DNA from: JAUUZQ01 sp964538375
GTDB taxonomy: Bacteria; Bacteroidota; Bacteroidia; Bacteroidales; GCA-2748055
NCBI GenBank assembly: GCA_964538375.1
Contig: CAZIFQ010000003.1
Span: 62,001-126,000, forward strand
Length of the DNA: 64,000 nucleotides
Direction: 5' to 3'
Positions 16,684 to 26,152 of this stretch are shown here, one piece after another (position 1 is the first letter of the stretch; every line of letters starts with the position of its first letter). The notes under the pieces are model-generated. The model was not told the origin of the DNA. It did not search any database and saw only the letters and a program-made list of their open reading frames with translations. Both the position numbers and the translations under genes were made by a program.

Positions 16684-18942
16684 ATGAGGAAATTAAATTC
16701 TACAGAAGTAACCGTTATATTTATCTCCACAGGATTTTTTCTTGGGATTTCAATATCATTGTTTATTAATGCAATTCTTATTGCCGTCAATGAGCTAACT
16801 TTTACTTTTTCTGCACTCCATGAAATTCATGTAGAATTTCCCGTACTTTATATTGTGTACCTGCTAATTCCCTTCTTCATGATTACAGGATATCTGTTCA
16901 GCAGGTATAACATATTTTACATAAAGGGATTTGAAGAATTGGAGAAATCTGAATCGAAAACGAACGATGCAATAAAAGCATCCATCCACAATCTTACTGT
17001 GGATAATCTAAATGTTAAAATTGAAGATATATCAATTGACACGGAGATTGGGGAAAGCTTACAATTGTTGCAGAAGACTCTTCAGGATAACAGGGCAATT
17101 GAACAGAAAAGGAGAGCTGAGGACAAACAAGCAAACTGGGTGTCGGAAGGAATTGCACAATTTGGAGATATTCTCAGAAGTAATACCAGTAACTTTGAGA
17201 ACCTGGGTTATGCTGTTATTTCCAATCTTGTTCGATACCTGGATATTAACCAGGGTGGTTTATTTATAGTAATTGAAGAGGATAATAAGAAATACCTGGA
17301 TCTAATTGCATGCCATGCTTATGAAAGGAAGAAATTTCCGGAAAAAAGAGTTGAATGGGGAGAAGGACTGATTGGTGCTGTGGCGGTTGAGAAGAAAAGC
17401 TATTATACAAATAAGATTTCAGATGGATACTTAACGATTACATCTGGATTGGGAAGAGCGAATCCCTCCTATTTGCTCATTGTTCCACTTTTGGTGAATG
17501 ATGAGATTTTTGGAATATTTGAACTTGCTTCTTTCTCACCGATTGATGATTTTCAAATTCAGTTTATTGAGCGTATCGCCGAGAATACTGCGACTACCCT
17601 GAATATAATGGCGAGTAATATCAAAACTAAAACTCTACTTGAGGAAACACAGGCTCAGACAGTTAAACTGGCGCAACAAGAGGAAAAAGTAAGACAGAAC
17701 ATCGACGAGCTGAAGGCAACTCAATTTGAAGCAGCCCGGCAATCAGAAAAATTTGTAAGTTTTACTAATTCTGTGAATCATACGCTGATTCGAGCCGAGT
17801 ATGATCTAAATGGAGTATTACTCTATGCGAATACCCGTTTTCTTAAGAAGCTTGGTTATTCTGGAAACAGGGAAGTTGAAGGCAAGCATATTTCCATGTT
17901 TATTAATGAAAAAGACAGGGACTGGTTCAATAGTATTTGGGCTGGTTTGGCCCAGGGTGGGGCACACTTTGAAGGATATATGAAGCACATTACCAAAATG
18001 GGACAGGATTTATGGACCATGGCCACATATACCTGTGTCAGAAAAGATGATGGTGAAATTGAAAAAATACTTTTCCTGGCTATTGATACTACTGAGCAGA
18101 AAAAGCAAAGTCTGGATTTCGAAGGACAGCTGGAAGCTATAAATCAGTTGAGTCCAAAAGCAGAATTTAAGCCAGACGGAAGGTTCTTATCCAGTAACAA
18201 ACTATTTAATGATACACTGAAATTTTCAGAGAAAGAACTTTTGCAAAAAAATATTTTCGATTTTATCAGCACCAGGGACCAGGAGCGATTCAATGAGATT
18301 TGGGAGCAGGTTATCACTAAAAATGTTTTCCAGGGTCAGCTGAGAATGCTTTCGAAATACGAGGAAGATGTATGGTTTAGAGCAACATTCACTTCAGTAG
18401 ATGACATGTATGGAGAACTGGCCAAGGTTGTTTTCCTGGCCTATGAAATTACAAAAGAGAGGGAGATGGAACTTTCTGCCAGAGATCAGCATGAACTGCT
18501 GAAAAGGAAAGAAGAAGAAATGCGATTGCTGAGTCTTGACCTTAAGAAGCAGATCGATGAGATGAACCGAAAATGGGATGCTGATAAAGTTGTCTTGGGC
18601 GAAGAAAAGAAAATGTATGGTGATATATTGTTGGAGATGCCCTACCCCGTAGTATCCATCAACAACATGGGATATATTATGCATTGTAATAAGGCAGCTG
18701 AGAAATACTGGGGAACCAAAGCCAGGGATATAGTTAATACAAAAGCTACAATCTTATTTGCTGAGAAGCAGGAATCAAAACTAATAGATGCTTTTATTGA
18801 CCCTGCCAAACCCGTTAAAGAAGTAACATTCGAAAAAGTTAAGATGGTGCTTCAAGATTCTACTAAAGAAGACTTAATATCCATATTAAAGACAGAGGTA
18901 AAGAACGAGTTGTTCTATACACTGGTAATAAATGGAAAATAA
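16684..18942 (+). CDS. Membrane GAF-PAS-PAS-PAS sensor without catalytic output
   Basis: 752 residues. Two membrane helices (about 8-36 and 52-73) enclose a short external loop. Next come a linker, a GAF domain (about 150-320, with WGEGLIGAV and LLIVPLLVNDEIFGIFELAS), a coiled coil (about 330-360), and two PAS domains with the family's D(x)W/F-type ends (about 365-475 and 480-600, with FLAIDTTEQKK and FLAYEITKERE). A coiled coil (605-650) and a third PAS (about 650-740, PYPVVSINNMGYIMHCN) complete it. No His kinase, GGDEF, EAL or phosphatase domain follows. It ends in a normal stop rather than a frameshift. It probably signals through another protein, perhaps the divergent receiver. Confidence 0.83.
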   Translation: MRKLNSTEVTVIFISTGFFLGISISLFINAILIAVNELTFTFSALHEIHVEFPVLYIVYLLIPFFMITGYLFSRYNIFYIKGFEELEKSESKTNDAIKASIHNLTVDNLNVKIEDISIDTEIGESLQLLQKTLQDNRAIEQKRRAEDKQANWVSEGIAQFGDILRSNTSNFENLGYAVISNLVRYLDINQGGLFIVIEEDNKKYLDLIACHAYERKKFPEKRVEWGEGLIGAVAVEKKSYYTNKISDGYLTITSGLGRANPSYLLIVPLLVNDEIFGIFELASFSPIDDFQIQFIERIAENTATTLNIMASNIKTKTLLEETQAQTVKLAQQEEKVRQNIDELKATQFEAARQSEKFVSFTNSVNHTLIRAEYDLNGVLLYANTRFLKKLGYSGNREVEGKHISMFINEKDRDWFNSIWAGLAQGGAHFEGYMKHITKMGQDLWTMATYTCVRKDDGEIEKILFLAIDTTEQKKQSLDFEGQLEAINQLSPKAEFKPDGRFLSSNKLFNDTLKFSEKELLQKNIFDFISTRDQERFNEIWEQVITKNVFQGQLRMLSKYEEDVWFRATFTSVDDMYGELAKVVFLAYEITKEREMELSARDQHELLKRKEEEMRLLSLDLKKQIDEMNRKWDADKVVLGEEKKMYGDILLEMPYPVVSINNMGYIMHCNKAAEKYWGTKARDIVNTKATILFAEKQESKLIDAFIDPAKPVKEVTFEKVKMVLQDSTKEDLISILKTEVKNELFYTLVINGK

Positions 18943-19012
18943 CTGTTAACAGGTAGACAGCTCAAAGGTTCGTTAGTGATATCGTTAAACTCCTTACTTT
19001 CAACGCTCAACA

Positions 19013-19552
19013 TTATTCTGCCAGCCAATCTGTAATTTCATCACAATAAGGATTCTTTAATGAGCTCAGATGACCAAGAAGCTCGCCTGATTCACTGACC
19101 ATATATTTTTGAAAATTCCATGAGACTTTGCTATTCTCAACTCCATTCAATGATTTTTTTGTGAGCCATTTATATAAGGTGTGCTGATCGTCACCCTTAA
19201 CTGATACTTTGCTCATCATTGGAAAAGTCACATCGAAATTTTGCTCACAGAATGTAGCAATTTCTTCGTTTGTCCCCGGCTCTTGCTTACCAAAATTATT
19301 TGCAGGGAAGCCAATAATTGTAAAGTTATCTCCACCATAATCCTTATATAACCTTTCTAAATCTGCGTACTGAGGCGTAAATCCGCATTCTGAGGCAGTG
19401 TTTACCACCAGTACTTTTTTTCCTTCCAGGGAAGAAAGAGAAAAATCCTTGCCATTAATATCTTTAACTGTAAAGTCATGAAATTTCTCCTGGGCTGAAG
19501 TATTTATTATAATTGCCATTGTAAGGATCGATAATAAAAAATATTTTTTCAT
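19013..19552 (-). CDS. Exported glutathione/thioredoxin peroxidase
   Basis: A 179-residue GPx-family peroxidase. The signal peptide (residues 1-20, ILTMAIIINTSA-Q) puts it in the periplasm. The peroxidatic cysteine is Cys56 in NTASECGFTP. The partner Gln is in FGKQEPG, and Trp and Asn are in SWNFQKYMV, completing the catalytic tetrad. A further Cys in ATFCEQNF could serve as the resolving cysteine, which would make it thioredoxin-dependent like most bacterial members. It is convergent with the GAF/PAS sensor. Its role is peroxide removal in the envelope. Confidence 0.92.
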   Translation of the reverse strand: MKKYFLLSILTMAIIINTSAQEKFHDFTVKDINGKDFSLSSLEGKKVLVVNTASECGFTPQYADLERLYKDYGGDNFTIIGFPANNFGKQEPGTNEEIATFCEQNFDVTFPMMSKVSVKGDDQHTLYKWLTKKSLNGVENSKVSWNFQKYMVSESGELLGHLSSLKNPYCDEITDWLAE

Positions 19553-19624
19553 CTTTGAATCTGTTTAATTTATGTGACTCATAGTTAAACATATTCCGAC
19601 ATAAAAAGTTCAATGGCTTGTAGT

Positions 19625-19903
19625 ATGAATGAAATTGTTAATTATAGAATCAAAGTTCACGGAAGGGTTCAAGGCATAGGTTACCGTTACAGTGCTTTGA
19701 ATATGGCCAATCATCTCTCTTTGTCAGGTTATGTTAAAAATCTCTCCTCCGGAGCAGTCATGCTTGAACTGGAGGGTCCGTATCATGAAGTTCATCAAAT
19801 GATAGAATGGTGCAAAACCGGTCCGGGTACAGGGAATGTTGATGATGTCGAGATCGATGAAGGTGAAGTAAAACACTACACAAACTTTGAAGTACGATAT
19901 TGA
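19625..19903 (+). CDS. acyP: Acylphosphatase
   Basis: A 92-residue single-domain enzyme that hydrolyses acyl phosphates such as acetyl phosphate or carbamoyl phosphate. The phosphate-binding loop VQGIGYRYSA holds the catalytic Arg, and the catalytic Asn is in GYVKNLSSG. The family's closing strand NFEVRY is present. I prefer the Met at 19625 (MNEIVNYRIKVHGRVQG) over an ATG four codons upstream, because family members start here. It is divergent from the peroxidase gene. Confidence 0.9.
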   Translation: MNEIVNYRIKVHGRVQGIGYRYSALNMANHLSLSGYVKNLSSGAVMLELEGPYHEVHQMIEWCKTGPGTGNVDDVEIDEGEVKHYTNFEVRY

Positions 19904-19956
19904 TTTTATAGAAAGTTAACTATTTAGTAGTTATGGAAATCTATATCAATTTCAGT

Positions 19957-20640
19957 TTAGTTCTTCTTTATGCTGGCCAATGCCAATATCACTCCCAGGG
20001 CAATACCAAGGACAGCTGCAACAAGAACCCTGAATTCTGCAGGCAATAGGAATGTGATGGTATGCGCCGGAATCCAGAAAAAAGGTATTGTTCTTTTCAG
20101 GATGAAATTCCAATGCATATCCCAATCAATCTGTTTCAATATGGAAGCGACTTTTAGCGGACCAAAAAAACGTTTCAAACTTCCACCTGTATTAACAATA
20201 TGGATATCAGTAATTTTATGCGCTGTCATCAGTACTGGGGCATAAAATATATTCAAAGCTGTAGATATTGAAAAAGTAACAAGCACTTTCCTGGCAGATA
20301 ATTCGTCTGATAATATTGTAGAGGCATTCGCCATACCAATATTTTCGAGAAATACCGGTGTACCCGAAGCAAAAATATCAAAGGCAATTTTAATTGTAAT
20401 TCCGAGTACTCCCCACACCACGGCCCTGGGAAGAATACCGAATCCCTTTTGTACATAATTTCCGGTTTTGATTCTCAAGCCAATTACTTCACCCAATGTT
20501 GCAAGAATTGCGAACTTAATAAAGCTCATCAGTACTCCATGCTCAAGATTGAATTGCAGGTAAAAATCAAGAACCGACTGAAAAAGGAAGAACGGTGCGA
20601 AAAGAAAGATAAGGAAGATGGAAAATTTGAAATCCTTCAT
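19957..20640 (-). CDS. Integral membrane protein resembling Mpv17/PMP22
   Basis: 227 residues with about four to five hydrophobic helices (near 5-25, 38-60, 72-92, 120-140 and 185-223). The C-terminal part, FFWIPAHTITFLLPAEFR followed by a long helix, resembles the eukaryotic Mpv17/PMP22 signature (WxWPxxxxxNFxxVPxxxR). Function is unknown even for most eukaryotic members, with channel activity proposed. No signal peptide is separate from the first helix. It is convergent with acyP and has no obvious operon partner. The family call rests on motif resemblance only. Confidence 0.5.
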   Translation of the reverse strand: MKDFKFSIFLIFLFAPFFLFQSVLDFYLQFNLEHGVLMSFIKFAILATLGEVIGLRIKTGNYVQKGFGILPRAVVWGVLGITIKIAFDIFASGTPVFLENIGMANASTILSDELSARKVLVTFSISTALNIFYAPVLMTAHKITDIHIVNTGGSLKRFFGPLKVASILKQIDWDMHWNFILKRTIPFFWIPAHTITFLLPAEFRVLVAAVLGIALGVILALASIKKN

Positions 20641-20741
20641 AGATGTAAATATAAGGGGTTAGGTATGATTTGGGTCAAATATTATGCTTATTTGAATAAG
20701 ATGTCACTGTGGTAGCGTATTTAAAATAAATAAAAGAATGG

Positions 20742-21497
20742 TCAGATTATCTCAATGGTTTTGCTGCGTACCCATCCTACACGTCCATCAATGATTTTTA
20801 TTTCTATCCACTCTCCGACTTTATCGTCGGTTATCAGGTCTGTTCCTTCGTGAAGAACAAACAGGTCTGTTCCGGAATCACTGGGTGAACTTTTAACGAC
20901 TACTGAAGGTGAAATAATTACTGCCTTATCAGGATGCTTAACATTTTTATGGTGATTCACTGCGGCACTAAGGGAGAGCACCATGATCAACAAAGATATG
21001 ATGCCCAGGTAAAATCCTGTTTTCTTTACCCACATAAAGGATCCAAAAACATATAACAACAGGCATATCAGTGTTAGCACAAACAGCGCAATTGATATAA
21101 AACTCCAAACTTCCAGGGGAAAAATATTGAAGAACTGGCTTTTCCATCTTTTCAGGAATAATTCAGGTACACTTTCAAGCTTATCCTCCAGGTAGAGTGA
21201 GACATATTTAAGATTTTGTGCGGCTGGTTCAAATCCGGGATCTGCTTTAAGTGCCTTTCTATAATAGACTACTGAATAGCCAATTTTATTAGATCGGAAG
21301 GCAGCATTTCCCATGTTATAATAGAGTTCTGCAGACTCCATACCGTCATCCAGGATATCCTGGTACTTACTGATCGCTTCCTCGTAGTTACCTTCAGAAT
21401 AGAGCATGTTCCCATCAGCAAAAGCACTATCGGACTGGGCGAGGATAGTCACGCAGGAGCTTATCATAAATACTATTTGCAAAAATGTTCTTTTCAT
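20742..21497 (-). CDS. batE: BatE: TPR and SH3-like protein of the Bat operon
   Basis: 251 residues: signal peptide (1-20), two TPR motifs (about 25-95, with YYNMGNAAFRSNKIG and AVVYYRKALKADPGFEPA-like spacing), and two membrane helices (about 128-172). The C-terminus is a bacterial SH3 domain (about 190-250, ending VGWVRSKTIEII). This is the BatE layout at the usual last position of the operon. The TPR part would sit in the periplasm and bind partner proteins. It follows batD by 19 nt. Confidence 0.85.
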   Translation of the reverse strand: MKRTFLQIVFMISSCVTILAQSDSAFADGNMLYSEGNYEEAISKYQDILDDGMESAELYYNMGNAAFRSNKIGYSVVYYRKALKADPGFEPAAQNLKYVSLYLEDKLESVPELFLKRWKSQFFNIFPLEVWSFISIALFVLTLICLLLYVFGSFMWVKKTGFYLGIISLLIMVLSLSAAVNHHKNVKHPDKAVIISPSVVVKSSPSDSGTDLFVLHEGTDLITDDKVGEWIEIKIIDGRVGWVRSKTIEII

Positions 21498-21516
21498 TAT
21501 TAATCTAAATTTCAGC

Positions 21517-23355
21517 TTACTGAATTCTCTGTTCCAATCGATTGATTAATTTAACGGCATCTTCATAGAGCGAATCCATATTGCTCTTTTCCTGTGTTGG
21601 TGCATACCTGGAAAATTCACAATCGTCCATTATTCTGAAAAGTTCAGTACTTACTTCTTCTTGTACTTTCTTACTTTCAAGTATTTCAATCACTTTATCC
21701 CTGCTAAGCGAGGACAATTCCAATCCAAGTTTGTCGCCCAGGTATCCCCATATCGCTTTCTCAGTTTCTTCAAAAAATAGCTCCGCTTTACCAGTTTTTC
21801 TTGCTTTATCTGCCGTATTAAGTCGTTTTCGTGCTAATTTATTTGCCTTTCTGTTCTTTGTAAGCCGCACATCGGCTTTTTGTTTGAAATAGATACGCAG
21901 CAACCCACCGGTCAGAATAAATAGGATAAAAAAGACCAGGTAGCTTATCCAGTAAGTGGTTCTGCTAATCGGGGAATTCCCAATTTTTGCGAATTCAGAG
22001 GAAGTGCGTTGAATATCCAATATGTCAGTTCCAATATTTTCCACATCTTCTGCCATCATTCCGGGAACATAAATCTGTCCGTTTTGCTCACTTCCCTCAC
22101 CCTTCTCAACCGTAAATATAAATTCCTCGGTTTCAACAGTATTATACTTTTTTGTTGCAGGATCAAACCAGGCAAACGCAATTGGTGATATTCTAAATTT
22201 TCCTGCATGTCTTGCTACCATTGGATATTCAAAAGTAACTGTACCTGTTAGCCTGTTACCAGATGTATTGACCTTCTCTGACCTGGTAGGTTCATATACA
22301 TCATGGTCAGGAGGAAAATCTACTTTAGGAGCACCAAGCAATGATATATTTCCGGTTCCTGAGACGGTAACGATTATACTCAATGCATCATTTTCCTTAA
22401 CTGATCCGGCAGAAAGCTTCGCATTCATCTTCAGCGATCCCACACCGCCCGTGAATCCATTTGGAGCGCCCTCAGGGAAAGGTAAGACATTAATAGTTAC
22501 AGGTTTGGTAGAAATTTTTACAGGCACATTTTGTACTCCACCAAAAAATGGATCGTCAAAGAAGTCATCAAATGGATTGTCAGTTCTTTGTCTTTGCACC
22601 CTTTGTGGAAGGGTCCATTCAGATTCAAAAGGTGCAATAACCATTTTGCCCGATTTCTGAGGAATCAACACATGTCTTTGTAAGACCTGTGTGACATATT
22701 GCTCTCCCTTTATTATTTCCGTTTGTGAGCTTTGATCAGGATCAATCACATGTTTATAAAAGCCCTCATAGGGAATATCCTTTAAGCCCCCTGTGGGTCT
22801 TGTCTGTACCCGGGTATAAATCTTCAGTTCAGATACCAGTTGTTCTCCAACGTAAACCTCTCTTTTCGAAGGTGTTACTCTTAAATATATTGGTTCAGAT
22901 TCACCAGGCGTTTGCGCTGCACCCTGATCGCTTACAGTGGTGGCTGTATTGTTAGTCTGTGTTCTGCTTGTGGATGAGCCGATTACCTGTATACTTACTT
23001 CATTGCTTACGTACTCAGTTTTTTTAACTTTGATTGTTGCAGGAGGAATTTTCAGTTCACCTTCTTTATTAGCCCTGCAGACATAGGTATATGAATTGCT
23101 TGTGCGGGCGGTCATCTTGCCATTTACCCATTGCGTTGAAGTGGAGAAACTGGAAAATGGTCCCTGAAGTATTTCCATTCCTTCAACTGAAGGTAGTTTA
23201 ATATTTCCTTTCGCATTGCCTTCAATAGTGTATTGAAATTGTTGTCCCACTTTCACTGTCCCAGGTGCATTCGCAACGAACTGTACCTTCTGAGCACTCA
23301 GCTGAATGCCAGAAAATAAGGCGATAATAAACAATATGTGGATTCTGAATTTCAT
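21517..23355 (-). CDS. batD: BatD: periplasmic Ig-like membrane protein
   Basis: 612 residues. The signal peptide is residues 1-22. The long periplasmic part is built of beta-sandwich repeats, including the BatD landmarks PGTVKVGQQFQYTIEG, YLRVTPSKREVYVGEQL and GGVGSLKMNAKLSAGSVKEND. A membrane helix lies at about 470-492 (SYLVFFILFILTGGLL). A basic cytoplasmic tail of about 115 residues is helical (KAIWGYLGDKLGLELSSLSRDKV). It is located between batC and batE. The protein spans the membrane and could link the VWA partners to the cytoplasm, but its biochemical role is not established. Confidence 0.9.
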   Translation of the reverse strand: MKFRIHILFIIALFSGIQLSAQKVQFVANAPGTVKVGQQFQYTIEGNAKGNIKLPSVEGMEILQGPFSSFSTSTQWVNGKMTARTSNSYTYVCRANKEGELKIPPATIKVKKTEYVSNEVSIQVIGSSTSRTQTNNTATTVSDQGAAQTPGESEPIYLRVTPSKREVYVGEQLVSELKIYTRVQTRPTGGLKDIPYEGFYKHVIDPDQSSQTEIIKGEQYVTQVLQRHVLIPQKSGKMVIAPFESEWTLPQRVQRQRTDNPFDDFFDDPFFGGVQNVPVKISTKPVTINVLPFPEGAPNGFTGGVGSLKMNAKLSAGSVKENDALSIIVTVSGTGNISLLGAPKVDFPPDHDVYEPTRSEKVNTSGNRLTGTVTFEYPMVARHAGKFRISPIAFAWFDPATKKYNTVETEEFIFTVEKGEGSEQNGQIYVPGMMAEDVENIGTDILDIQRTSSEFAKIGNSPISRTTYWISYLVFFILFILTGGLLRIYFKQKADVRLTKNRKANKLARKRLNTADKARKTGKAELFFEETEKAIWGYLGDKLGLELSSLSRDKVIEILESKKVQEEVSTELFRIMDDCEFSRYAPTQEKSNMDSLYEDAVKLINRLEQRIQ

Positions 23356-23361
23356 CGCTGA

Positions 23362-24093
23362 TTACCAGTCTTTTTCATTTTTAACTTTTGCTGCAGCTGC
23401 TTTTTTCTTATCAACTTTTTGCTTTACATCCTTTTCCTTTTGCAAGATAGCATTCAATAATCTTTCAGCATCCTCTTTGCTTAGCTGCTGAGCTTGTTGT
23501 TGATTCTTTTCCTGTTCACCCTCTTCGCTTTGCTCACTGTCTTTATCTTGTTGTTCGTTCTTCTCCTGGTCTTTATTCTCTTGTTCCTGCTGATCTTGCT
23601 TTTGATCATCTTTATTTTCCTGATCATTCTTATCTTGCTGATCCTGTTGTTGTTGCTGCTGTTGTTGTTGCTCCTGAAGTTTTTCAAGTGCATATGCCAG
23701 GTTATATCTTGTATCCTCGTCAGATGGATTTAATCTTAAGCTTTTCTTATATGCCTCGATGCTTTCCTCCAGTTTATCGCTTTCCAGGAAGGAATTACCC
23801 AGGTTGTGATAGAGTTTTGCTTCATCTTCATCACTAGTGGTTTCTGCAAGCAGCTCTTCGAAACGTTTGGTGGACTCTTCAATCTTATCTTGTTGATAGA
23901 GTGCGGTAGATGTATTGTATTTAGCCGTAAACGACTCCTTATTAATATCTTCGGCCTTTCTGAAATCAACTTCCGCTTCATTATATTCCCCATCCATATA
24001 AGATTTGTATCCCTGCCTGATCAGCTTTCTATCCTGCTGTCCATACAAGGCGAGTGGAACAAGTAGTAATATGAGTAATGCTATTCTTTTCAT
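23362..24093 (-). CDS. batC: BatC: TPR protein with acidic/glutamine-rich tail
   Basis: 243 residues: signal peptide (1-18), then three TPR-like repeats (about 20-135; YHNLGNSFLESDKLEESIEAYKKSL is split across the best one). A low-complexity segment of about 60 residues rich in Gln, Asp, Glu and Lys follows (about 140-200), and then a short basic helix. The glutamine run gives an artificial hydrophobic open frame on the opposite strand. The position between batB and batD and the layout match BatC. The low-complexity tail is probably disordered and unstable in length. Confidence 0.87.
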   Translation of the reverse strand: MKRIALLILLLVPLALYGQQDRKLIRQGYKSYMDGEYNEAEVDFRKAEDINKESFTAKYNTSTALYQQDKIEESTKRFEELLAETTSDEDEAKLYHNLGNSFLESDKLEESIEAYKKSLRLNPSDEDTRYNLAYALEKLQEQQQQQQQQQDQQDKNDQENKDDQKQDQQEQENKDQEKNEQQDKDSEQSEEGEQEKNQQQAQQLSKEDAERLLNAILQKEKDVKQKVDKKKAAAAKVKNEKDW

Positions 24094-24105
24094 CTTTGGT
24101 TCATC

Positions 24106-25152
24106 CTAAGAATTAAATAAATTTAATCTTTTTATCAATGGGTTTTTTCTCAGTTGGATCGTTGCTTCAAATAACAATAGTAAAAAACCGAACCCAACGA
24201 AATATTGATATCGTTCTGCGTAATCGGCAAAAATCTTCTTTTTAAACTCTGCTTTTTGGAGATTATCCAGTTCATCTATTAAGCCATTAATCCTATTGGC
24301 AGGAATATAGGCGCCATCTCCTTCCCTGGCAATATCAATGAGAAGTTTTTCATTTAACTTACTCACCACCACTGTTCCATCTTTGTTACGTCGTTTTGCA
24401 CTGCTGCCAGGTCGTATCGGAATTGGAACACCATTGGGATTTCCCAATCCGACTGTAAATACTTTAATTCCTTTTTCGCGGGCTGCTTTTGTAGCTTTAA
24501 TGGCATCATCCTCGTGGTTTTCACCATCTGTGATAACAATGATGGCTTTATTTTTCAGATTATCACCATTTTCAAGGGCCTGTTTATCAGTTGGAAAGGA
24601 TTTGACAGCCAGGTCTATGGCCGCGCCTATCGCAGTACCCTGTTTTGATACCATATCCGGACCAGCAGTAGAAAGAAACATTTTGACACTGGGATAATCA
24701 TCAGTAATAGGAATCTGTGTGTATGCATCTCCCGCGAAAACAATAAGTCCGATTTTATCGTTGTTCATTTCATCAACCATTCTACTGATCAATTGCTTTG
24801 CCCGCTCAATACGTGAGGGCTTAATATCTTCTGCCAACATAGAATTGGAAACATCAAGTGCAATGATGATTTCTCTCCCTTTTTGCTCCACCTCCTTCAG
24901 CTTAGATCCAATCCTGGGTCCTGCTGCACCAACAACCACGAAGCTCCATCCAATAATCAAAAGAGCAATTTTCCACCTGTAAGCTGAAATTGAGGCATCA
25001 GGCATCAGGTATTCCACCAGTTCACTATCCCCAAATTGATTCAACTGCTTCTTTCTTCTTGCCACTGAATAAAGGTATAATCCTAAGAACAAGGGAATGG
25101 TAAGAAGCACCCACAGCATATATTCCTGTCCAAATTGTATAATCTGCTCCAT
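24106..25152 (-). CDS. batB: BatB: VWA-domain membrane protein
   Basis: 348 residues. Two N-terminal membrane helices (about 12-28 and 60-80) are followed by a VWA domain (about 90-290), and a last helix lies near 318-335. The metal-ion-dependent adhesion site is DVSNSM (DxSxS), with a downstream TDG/E (VITDGENHED). The order batA-batB is as in other Bacteroidota and spirochaetes. VWA domains here likely mediate metal-dependent binding within the Bat complex. Confidence 0.92.
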   Translation of the reverse strand: MEQIIQFGQEYMLWVLLTIPLFLGLYLYSVARRKKQLNQFGDSELVEYLMPDASISAYRWKIALLIIGWSFVVVGAAGPRIGSKLKEVEQKGREIIIALDVSNSMLAEDIKPSRIERAKQLISRMVDEMNNDKIGLIVFAGDAYTQIPITDDYPSVKMFLSTAGPDMVSKQGTAIGAAIDLAVKSFPTDKQALENGDNLKNKAIIVITDGENHEDDAIKATKAAREKGIKVFTVGLGNPNGVPIPIRPGSSAKRRNKDGTVVVSKLNEKLLIDIAREGDGAYIPANRINGLIDELDNLQKAEFKKKIFADYAERYQYFVGFGFLLLLFEATIQLRKNPLIKRLNLFNS

Positions 25153-25156
25153 TTTC

Positions 25157-26152
25157 TTAAGGTATAGTTCTGAATACTGTATATCTGAAAATTATCTCCA
25201 GACCAATGAATACTAATCCTCCGAGCAACCATGGAAAATACTCATCTTTTCGTTTGCTATATTGCTTTACGTCAAGCTGGGTTTTCTCCATTTGATCTAT
25301 CTCTTCATATATAAGCTTCAGGTTTTCTTTATTGGTGGCACGAAAGTATTTTCCTTCTGTCAGTACGGCAATTTTTTTCAGAACTTCTTCATCAATTTCA
25401 ACCTCCATATTCTGCACCACTGTCCTACCGAACATGTCTTGCAACGGGAAAGGCGCACTTCCCATGCTTCCAATTCCGACAGTATAAACTCTGATACCAT
25501 AGGTTGAAGCAAGTTCTGCAGCAGTTACGGGTCCAATTTCTCCCTGGTTATTTACACCATCTGTTAAAAGAATAATTACCTTACTTTCTGCTTTACTGTC
25601 CTTTATACGATTCACTGCGGTTGCCAGTCCCATCCCGATTGCTGTCCCATCTTCCACCATACCAAAGTTGAGTTCGTGTATGAAATTAGTGATAACGGCC
25701 CTATCTGTTGTAAGCGGACATTGTGTAAAACTCTCACCTGAAAAAACTACCAATCCAAACCTGTCGTCAGGACGTGAGTTAACAAATTCAATTCCAACAT
25801 CTTTTGCCGCTTCCAGGCGATTTGGTTTGAAATCCATGGCACGCATACTACCGGAGATATCCATTGCCATCACAATATCGATACCTTCAGTGGTAACTTT
25901 TTCCCAACGGTTTGTTGATTGTGGTCTCGCTAATGCAACTATGAACATACTTAGGGCTACTATTCTGAACACAAAAAGAAAATGTCTTAGACAAACCCTT
26001 GGTGATATTTTCCCGTCTGTGAATCCTTCAAATCCGGACACAGAAAGTGTTGCAGCTCCCTTTCTTCCACGCCAGGCGTACCATGCTATCATAAGTGCTA
26101 TTATGATAAAAAGGTAGAAAAACCCCGGATTTGCAAATATAATTCCACTCAT
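25157..26152 (-). CDS. batA: BatA: VWA-domain membrane protein
   Basis: 331 residues: membrane helices at about 9-26 and 55-75, a VWA domain (about 90-290) with the complete MIDAS motif DISGSM and LLTDGVNN, and a final helix near 305-325. It is 4 nt upstream of batB and overlaps the preceding gene by 1 nt (26152), showing tight co-translation. BatA and BatB are paralogues. BatA keeps the canonical Gly in the MIDAS loop, whereas BatB has Asn. Confidence 0.93.
   Translation of the reverse strand: MSGIIFANPGFFYLFIIIALMIAWYAWRGRKGAATLSVSGFEGFTDGKISPRVCLRHFLFVFRIVALSMFIVALARPQSTNRWEKVTTEGIDIVMAMDISGSMRAMDFKPNRLEAAKDVGIEFVNSRPDDRFGLVVFSGESFTQCPLTTDRAVITNFIHELNFGMVEDGTAIGMGLATAVNRIKDSKAESKVIILLTDGVNNQGEIGPVTAAELASTYGIRVYTVGIGSMGSAPFPLQDMFGRTVVQNMEVEIDEEVLKKIAVLTEGKYFRATNKENLKLIYEEIDQMEKTQLDVKQYSKRKDEYFPWLLGGLVFIGLEIIFRYTVFRTIP

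Noticed and set aside
23494..23733. Highly hydrophobic plus-strand frame of 79 codons, like a small membrane protein
   Set aside because: It is the complement of the Gln/Asp/Lys-rich tail of BatC. Leu/Ile-rich antisense of CAG/GAT/AAG codons is expected.
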